From NCBI GenBank assembly GCA_949775045.1, contig OX459095.1, positions 21,356,811 to 21,420,810 of the forward strand: a stretch of 64,000 bases of DNA. The letters run 5' to 3'. How positions within the stretch are numbered: position 1 is the stretch's first letter; every line of letters begins with the position of its first letter. Positions 53,001-62,000 of this stretch are shown one piece after another. Source of the stretch: Metridium senile (lineage: Eukaryota; Cnidaria; Anthozoa; Actiniaria; Metridiidae). The translations under genes and the position numbers were made by a program. The notes under the pieces were generated by a model. The model was not told where the DNA came from, did no database searches, and was given only the letters and a program-made list of their open reading frames with translations.

Positions 53001-56000
53001 GGCGGTCGATTTACAAATTTCCTTTTCGATGTATTCTTGAGCAATGTCAATGGCTTTATCTATTTCGTTCAGAATTTCTTTGCAACCATGTAGCTTAGTT
53101 TCGATATCGTCTTCCTCAACTGTAGTGGATATGAAATCCTCTCTTAAATCGAGACACAGAAAGCGACATTCGTTCAATCTTTGTGATCTCATTTGCATTT
53201 TGATCTTGTTATTTGAGCTTTGGCTTAATTCAAACACGTCAATAGATAGAGCTTCGACATCTCCTTTCAATATTTTCATTCTACGTTTAGATTGCTCATA
53301 TTTTTCTTCTAAACATTGTTGGGTTGTTGTACGAGTAGTGCTATTTCTGTCACCTTCGTCTTGTGGCGGCGAAGCATGTGCGAGTTTGTTGTTGTTAGAC
53401 GGCTTGTCTTTGTGATTATTTGCAATGGAGTTCGACAGTTCTGAAGCCTTTACTAACCTTTTAATCAACAGTTTTTTCTTTCCTTGTGTAGAAAGACCCT
53501 TTTCCCTTAAGAGTTTGCGAAGTTGCTCGACGGACATGCGAAGAAGGTCGTCTTCAAGTGAGTTTACGAATAATTCGTCTTCGGTGGCGGCCATCTTGTC
53601 GAGTGCAAAGTGACGATTGAAGTGTTGACTTACGAATTTCCAGAGCTGATGTCAAACCACGGCTGTTTCAATCGATGCAAATGACTTTCCATTCATGTAG
53701 ATGCTAAGATCCGGCTCGAAGGACCATAATGTTTGGTCTGACGCAAGGAATAGACATACTAAAACGCTGAACTCAACTTTATTCGGCGTATTCCTTGTAC
53801 AAAACGTGTCAGAACAATAATTATTACAAAACAGCCCCACTAGGGGAGGGGTGGAACTATTGTTCAATGTTCATATCTCTGAGGGGCTCTGAGGGGCCTT
53901 CCATATCTGCTTGTACGGGCTCTAACACCAATGTCTGTCTGGCAGTAAATAGTTTAACTGGTAGTCCTATAAAGGAAATCACGCCTAGCCTAGTCAGAGA
54001 AACGTTAAAGTGCAACCATCCACGATATGTGAAGCTGCCAAGAGAGAAAAAGCTATCACTTTTAAAGTATATCCTGGAAGATTCTCAGTTCAGCCAACTT
54101 GAAGGTCTCGAGCTCTTACCACTATCAAACAAAACATTTGCTTGTTTCCGAGCGAATACGTCGACGTCGTCTGATGTGGTGTACATTGATTCTGATCAGC
54201 ATCCAAGATCATTGCTGCCTGGCATGGAGAATATCTTTCTGGATACAGACATTGATGAGTATATAAAGTTTCAGCTGAAAAAAGCCGTTCAAGGAGGTAA
54301 TTCCAGTCATTTGTTGAATGTTATCTTACAGCAAGATGCTCAAGACTGTGACCACTGATAACTTATTCGCATACTTTTGTAGCGCCATCCTCCAATTAGC
54401 GTTTAGATCAGAGATAAGATAAGACAATCCTGTAATGCTGATTGGATAACAGCATAGACGAAAGTATGCGAATACATTAGCGGTGGTCACACTTTGGGGC
54501 TCTTTGCTGTAAAAGGAAATGAAGTTCAATTCAAAGAAATCGCGATAACAGTGCAATGAGATATGTTACAAAATATTTAAAAAAACGTTTTGAACAAAAT
54601 CAACAAAATATAACAAGCGATATAAGCTAAGGATTGCAAACTAACATTGTCGTCTCAAATATCATATCACTAGTCAAGATTACAAAGTAATATAATACGT
54701 CCCGAATTTTAGCGAAAACGTTTAGAATAAAAACTGTTGATTGAACTAGAGAATAATTGAGGAGTGAATGAGGAGATGGGCAGACGTGGACCATCCCTTA
54801 TAGCAACAACAAATTTATTTTATATTTAAATTACATTGAATGGTGGAAACTTTCAAACCCTTTCAATAATTGCATGTCCTTTTCCTTGCTTTTCTTCTCT
54901 TTGATTATTTTATTCAATGTTAATTTGGCTTTTTTCATCTGTCTTTAGGCTATACTCAGCTTTGTAACTTTGAACCAAACGCTCTCAAGAAGCACTTGCG
55001 TAAAGCAATACCACCTGAATGGATGCAGTCTAACGAACAAGTGACATGGAGCCCGGGGGAGCCCTGTCATCCACCGCAACAATGGCTGGAGGACCTGTGG
55101 AAGTACTTAAATAACTATTTCAACCAGTCCAGTGATCTGGATGATTTTCTTGGCATCCCTCTTATACCTATACAAACCATTACGCAGGGTGTCAAGAAGA
55201 ATGTCATTCTTGGACGAATTCAGAAACCATCTACTCTACTTTTGTCATCCTTAAGTGGTGATAACCTAGAAAGCTCAGTTAAAAGTGTTGCAGCCCAATT
55301 TGGAGTAACCATCGTTGAGAGCTTGCCAGAGTTTGTTTTAAGTCATGGCAGTCTTTTAACTGGGTTTATCAATCGACCAAACCCTAAAGGCCTCCTAACT
55401 GCTTTGTCTCTGGTTGTTAAAAGTTCTAATCCCGTGCTTGATGCAAGACCATTGCGTCCATTCTTTTCTCAGATGACATCACCCGAAGCGTGGGAAATTA
55501 ATCTTCTCAAAAGTTTAAAGTTATTCGACACGTGTGTCTATACTGGAAGTGAAGAACATTCAAGCCCTGTTGCTTTGACAAATGTTCCTTTGGCTGCTCC
55601 TGTAGACGATTTGCCCTCTGTGCGTTGGTACACTGAAATGATTGATGTGAGTGATAACAGCAGTAGGAGTCTCGCCCAGTTACTTGGCACTATGCCTATG
55701 AGACATGAAGACTTGGTAAAGATCATGCTTGATCATGCCGCAAATGGAATGTACTCCAATACAGAACTTGACGACCTAATTAAGTTCACTCTGGATCGTT
55801 TTCGTTTGTTTAGTGCTAAAGCTGCTCAAGAAATAAAGCAACAACTAACAACTCTTCAGTTTGTCACCTCTTCCAACGATACCAAAAAGAGGGTAGGAGA
55901 ACTCTTCGATCCAGATGATAACAATGTTGCCAAACTTTTTCTAGATGAGCCAGACAAATTTCCTAAAGCGGGTTCGTATTACTCAGATCCAACTGTTCTT

Positions 56001-59000
56001 CTCCATTTGAGAAACGTGGGTCTCAAGAATCAACAACATGTGACTGCGTTTGATGTTCTAAACAGTGCTAAAGTGATAAGCCAGATTGACACGAAGTCGA
56101 CGGCATTGATGAAATCAACGGCCATACTTGACCATCTGGAACAATATCCATCGTTGCTGAATGAGATGACAGCAAACTCGTCTCTGCTTGACCAACTGAA
56201 TGCCATTTCATGGGTACCTGTTGTTCATGGCAAACCAGATGCATACCCTACTGCCTTGAAAATGAGTACTCAAAGCCCGTTTGCCAGTCCAAAAGATGTC
56301 ACGTCGGTGGAGTTCCGCCATCTTATCGGTAGCTTCAAGCCGCTAATAGACGATCGTGATAGGCCAACTCTTTCGCAGCAGTTTGGTTGGAACAAAGTTC
56401 CATCTATCCAAGATGTCAGCACACATCTTAGAAATGTTATGCGCTGTTATCAAAAGGAAGAGAAAAACAACTTCATTATTGTTATCCAAGAGGTCTATCG
56501 ATATCTTGCCATGAAAAATGTTTCCGAAGTACTTGAAGTACTTAGTAAGCAAGAAGTCCATCAGTGGGTGTGGAACGGCGATGGCTTCTCCTCCACAAGT
56601 GAAGTAATTGAGAATGAGTACTGGCTGAACTTGAAGCCGTATTTGTATTCTCTCCCAAGCGACATGAAGGAGTATGCTTCATTTTTCTTACAATGTGGCA
56701 TGAAAAAGGAATGTGATAGCAATCTACTTCTAGAAATCCTGCAAAGAATGAAAGAGAGACACTCGAAATCTACTGCAGTGTCGCAAGATGAAGTTCGACG
56801 TGACTTGAAGTACTCCATTGAAATTCTTAATGATATAAAACCATCAGATGGAGAGGGAATGGACACAGAACTCAGAGGAAAACTACTTGTTCCTGTAGAT
56901 GTCGAAGGCGATACAAGTCTAGAGCTTGTGGCGGTAGACGAATGCACCTATTGTGATCGGGAGTGGCTTAAGCAAGGTCATGATGTGTGTGATATTGATG
57001 ACACAGATGATGTAAATATCAAGTTTATACATCGCAATATTCCTAATGCGACAGCGGAAGTCTTAAATGTTCCCACCATAATGAGCCGGATTCTTGATGC
57101 AGATGAGCTTGAGATGGGAGAAAGTTTTGGTCAGTCGGAATCATTGCTAGACCGGCTTAAAAGCTTACTTGAAGGATATACCGATGGTTTGTCCGTACCG
57201 AAAGAGCTCATTCAAAATGCTGATGATGCTGGAGCCACTGAGGTTCGCTTTTTATATGATGAAAGAACGAATGACAGTGCAATGACACATTTGATTGATG
57301 AAGGCATGAAAGAGTGCCATGGACCTGCCCTGTGGTCTTACAATGATGCCGTCTTTACAGATCAAGATTTTGAAAACGTTGTTAAACTTAATGCTGCAAC
57401 TAAGGAAGAAGACACAGGAAAGATCGGCCGATTTGGTCTTGGTTTTAACTCGGTGTACAACTTGACGGATGTACCTAGTTTGGTAAGCAGAGAATCCATC
57501 GTAATTCTCGATCCTCACACCAACTACCTTGGAAAGGCAATACGAGACAAGAGTAAACCAGGCATCAAGATCAACTCGACAAAGAAGAGGTTCAGCAAGC
57601 TTCAAAATCAGTTTCAACCTTTTAATGGTATATTTGGTTGTGATCTTAGCAAAAAGAATCAACATCGATCATACGATGGGACTCTCTTCCGCTTACCACT
57701 ACGCACTGCCAGCCAGGCTCAGAGAAGTCAAATCAAAAACCTTTGCTACGATAGAAATCAAGTAAAAGATCTCCTGTGTATTCTACTTAATGGTGCAGAA
57801 TCACTTTTGCTGTTCACACAGAATGTCCTTAAAGTTCGCGTTTTCCATTTAAGAAATGAAGACCCAGATCCATCGCATCCAATTGAACTGTTTTCTATTT
57901 CAAAGTCGTGTGAAGGTGTCATCCACAGACTTCAATGCGAAGTCTCCTTATCAAAACCAGTGCAGAATTTGAGTGTTCAGGACCAAGAACTGGTGAGACA
58001 GAGTAGTGTTTTGAAAGCTTCAACAAATCTGCTTAAAGAATCCACAGTCGTAAAGGATACATCTAGTGAAACTCTGATGAAATCGTCGATGGTACTCAGC
58101 AGTTGCTGTACGCTGTCGGATCACGGCAGGGATTTCCTGAAGTTGGATGATGAACAGAAGTCAGAAAATCAAAACTTCTGGTTAGTCCATTCTTGTATGG
58201 TTAGTGGCAAGAGTCTTGCGTTCTCACAGCACCCCAAAGGTAATATTATTTGACCAAAAAAATAATAATGTATATTAATCTAGCTTGGTAGTGGTTTTCT
58301 TCAACAAAAACAAACAGAACATATATACAGCGAATCGAAATATGGTTGACCAATTTAAAAAAATTACTATTCTTGTTGACTGAAATGTGAAAATAACGTT
58401 AACACCAGGCATAATATTAAGTTCAATTAGGCAGTTGTATTTTATCGTTAATAGAAAACTTAAAAGTAAACATGTGTTGGCTTGTGAAGATACGGATGTG
58501 TTCTTATCTTACAACATACGTTTTTCTCTTTTTGTACCACTTTTTATGAAGTAACAAACAGTTAAATTTAAAACCTGAACAAAAGTTCTACATATCTCCC
58601 GTTAAGTTGTTTTTGATTACATGTTTTTTTAACAAGAGAAAGCAATATTTAAGAATGTTTTGTACTACAACAGGTATCGTTCCCACGTCTGGTGTGGCGG
58701 CGAAACTCAGAAAGCTACCTTCTGAAAAGCTAGTCCCATCCTCTTTGGTGCAGAAATCTGACGTCCAAGCGATCTTTTCAAATGAACCAGATCGTAGTGG
58801 GATTGTATTTTGCTTTCTTCCACTTCCCATTCACAGTGGTCTACCAATACACATTAATGGATGCTTTGCAGTGGATGACAGTAGGCGCCATCTACGTGAG
58901 ATCACAGGAGACGACAAGGTAGACAAGGGTGCCCAGTGGAACAGTATTCTGATGAGTGAGGTCGTTGTTGAAGCGTTTCTTGGTCTCTTACGGGATGCGA

Positions 59001-62000
59001 AGAGCAAATGTACAGATTCTGGATACGACTTCCACACCCTTTGGCCCGTTATTGGCAACATGCAGCATCTATGCCATGACCTAGTAAGGTCGTTCTACCA
59101 AATACTGTTCTCGGATAGGCCAGACCTTGAATTGTTGTCAGATGGCACAAGGTGGTCAAGTATTCACAACATCGCCTTTTTAGAGCCTTCTTTCAGAAAG
59201 GATGAGAAGATTGGACAGACTGCTTTCGACGTATTCAGAAGTGTTTTGCAGAAATCACGTCTGGTAATTGAAATGCCTGAAGAGGTTTTCCTTGCATTGA
59301 AAACTTTTGAACCGGCACCTCGCATACAAGATCTCTGCTTTGACAAAGAACGCTTCTATCGCGAAGTGTTTTTCCCACATATTGACTCCATAGAAGAAAG
59401 TCAAAGGAATAATCTAGTACTCTATGCAATTGATGACGAATCAGATATTCTTCAGTCTTTGTTAAGCCAATATCCGTGTATCCCATCCTCGCCATGTGGA
59501 GTTCAGTTGAAGTACCCTAAAGACCTTATCCACCCCAGCGGTGAAGCAGCGCCGTTATATACGCCAAACGACGGAAGGTTTCCTTTTGGTGTTGCGTTTT
59601 GTACGGAAGAACACCTGTTCAAACTGAAGAAATTGGGTATGTGTGAAGATGACTTAGAATGGGAAGATGTTGTGGAGAGAGCTAAAAGCGTCACAAGCCT
59701 GGAATCTTATGACATCTCGCTAAGAAGAACACAGCTGCTCATTCATTTTATCAATAGCAAGCTTAAAGATAATGGCCAAGTTGAGAAAATTTCTCAAGCC
59801 GAGCTTCAAAAAGTTGCTTTTCTTCCGTTCATGACACATCCGTCTAGTTTTCCTTCGAAATGGAAAGGAGATGAATACCACCCAAACACTTTCCTCGCAG
59901 CTAAGGACCTTTATCCAAGCAGCAATAAATATTTAGTGAGTGCCAGTGAACCAATTGTGAATGACGAGAAAAATGGATGTGGTTATCTTTCTTCTAACGT
60001 TGCAAAATTTCTTGGCCTTGAGAAGGAAGTTTCTCTTGATCACCTAAAACACCAAATGCAAAGTGTGATTGACGTAGGTAGTAATTTTGAGCCAAATAAC
60101 AGTGAATCTGTAGCTGCTTGTACGCAGCTTTATGACCAATTCCAGGATCATCTGAAAGTTAACGGCGAAGAAGTGGTGGACTTTCTGTCGACGCTTCCAT
60201 TCATACTCGGACGTACTAAGTTTTTAAAGCCTGGACAAGTGGTATTTTCAAGCACCATTGTCTATGAGCCATTTCTAAGTCAAGTGCTTCCCCAGTTCAG
60301 CGTCAAGTTTCGAGATATACTGCAAAGGGTTGGTGTTCGAGAGTCATTCCAAATCCAAGATTACTTAGGCACTCTTAGTAATGTGTTCAGTAGTCACAAA
60401 GGATCATCAGTTGAAGAGCACCTGAGTAAAGTTATAGAAATTCTCAACACAATTGAAAGTTTAATGAAAAAAAGAGAGATCACATCAAAAGATGTGCAAG
60501 ATAAATATGGAACGATTTATGTTCCTGACTCGAAGTGCGTCATGAGACCATCAGGGGAAGTATGCATTAACGACTGCTATTGGATGGATCCTACAGAAGA
60601 AGGAGTAAAGTACGCAAATGAGGACATTCCATTCCACACCTGCCTTGCTCTTGGAGTTAATTCACGAAGACAGGAAGCTCTCCGAAGTTGTTCATTCGGT
60701 ATTGACTTTGGTCAGAGTGAAAGGTTGACCAATAGGCTTAAACGAATTTTAACTGGTTATTCTTGTGACGGCTCTATCATGAAGGAGCTTCTTCAAAACG
60801 CTGATGATGCTAAAGCTACTAAGGTTTGTTTCATCAAAGATTCCCGTCATCATCCCGATGAAAGGGTATTTGAAGACTGCTGGAAACCACTCCAAGGACC
60901 TGCACTGTGTGTTTTTAACGATGCCCCCTTTACCGTTAACGACATCAAAGGAATTCAAAACCTTGGCGAAGGATCTAAAGGTCACGACCCAAATAAGACT
61001 GGACAGTATGGTGTGGGTTTCAATGCAGTTTACCACCTGACTGACGCACCATCCTTTTTGTCGAAAGGTAAAGAGATCGGAGAAGTTATGTGTGTGTTTG
61101 ATCCTAACTTGAAGTATGTTCCATCGGCGACTGAACAGCACCCTGGAAGGCAGTATAAAGACCTGCCCTACCTTAGGAAAAGGTTCACTGATGTTTTCCC
61201 ATGTTATCTTGAGGAACAACTAAGCCTTGACGAGGGAACTGTATTCAGATTCCCTTTACGTACTGAAGAAATGGCAAATGCATCGAACATTTCCATCTCC
61301 CCAATGAGCCTTGACAAACTTGATAAGCTTTTAGATGAATTCAAAGGAGAACTTCTCAAAACTTTGCTTTTTGTTAACAATTTGAAAGAAATTTCAATTT
61401 GTGATGTTGACAAATCAGGCAAACTAGTTGAACTATACTATGCTAGAGCTTCTTTGTCCAAAGAAGACGAAATTAAACGAGATGACTTTGCCTCGTGTGT
61501 CAAACATGTTAGCGCCGATCTTTGCAATGGAAGTCTGACTATTGATGAAGTGTTCTTGTCCAAGGTTTCCTATGTACTCAATCTAACTGACAGCAAAGGA
61601 GAGTGCCAGAAATGGCTAGTGAACCAACAAATTGGGTTTTCAAAGGACACAACTTTACCAGAGGAAATCAAAGACGCGTATAAGAAGGGAGAATTGGGTT
61701 TGCTACCACGTGGCGGGGTTGCATTATTGATTAACGAATCACAGGAGGAAGCACCAGGAAACGCCTTTTGTTTTCTACCTCTACCTTTTGAAACAGGCCT
61801 GCCAGTCCACGTTAATGGTCATTTTGCTCTCGATCACGAAGCAAGACGAAGTCTTTGGAGAAGCGAGAAGGGTGATTACCGAAGCAAATGGAACCAGTTC
61901 CTATTACAAGATGTAGTTGCTTCATGCTATGTCGACGTTTTAGATGAAGTTCGCAAACACATGTCACTGCTGGTAATAGCTGAAAGCAAGACTTTCCTAC

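Larger units (their letters stand above)
47731..53927 (-). mobile_element. BEL/Pao LTR retrotransposon, full length, 6197 bp
   Basis: Complete and apparently intact: two identical 198-bp LTRs (TG...CA ends), a tRNA primer-binding site, one long gag-pol ORF, a polypurine tract, and a CCAAT duplication on both sides. It is inserted antisense in a coding exon of the sacsin-like gene. LTR identity shows insertion too recent for substitutions to accumulate. The element order (SAP, Gag, zinc knuckles, protease, RT/RNase H, integrase) assigns it to BEL/Pao. No envelope frame is present. Confidence 0.97.

Noticed and set aside
49541..53613. Plus-strand ORFs of 60-123 codons across the retrotransposon
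   Set aside because: They are antisense shadows of the 1909-residue gag-pol frame.
53652..53867. Small minus-strand ORF shared by both LTRs (MNNSSTPPLVGLF...)
   Set aside because: The same ORF appears near 47868 because the LTRs are identical. It lacks any domain, and the gag-pol frame explains the coding part.
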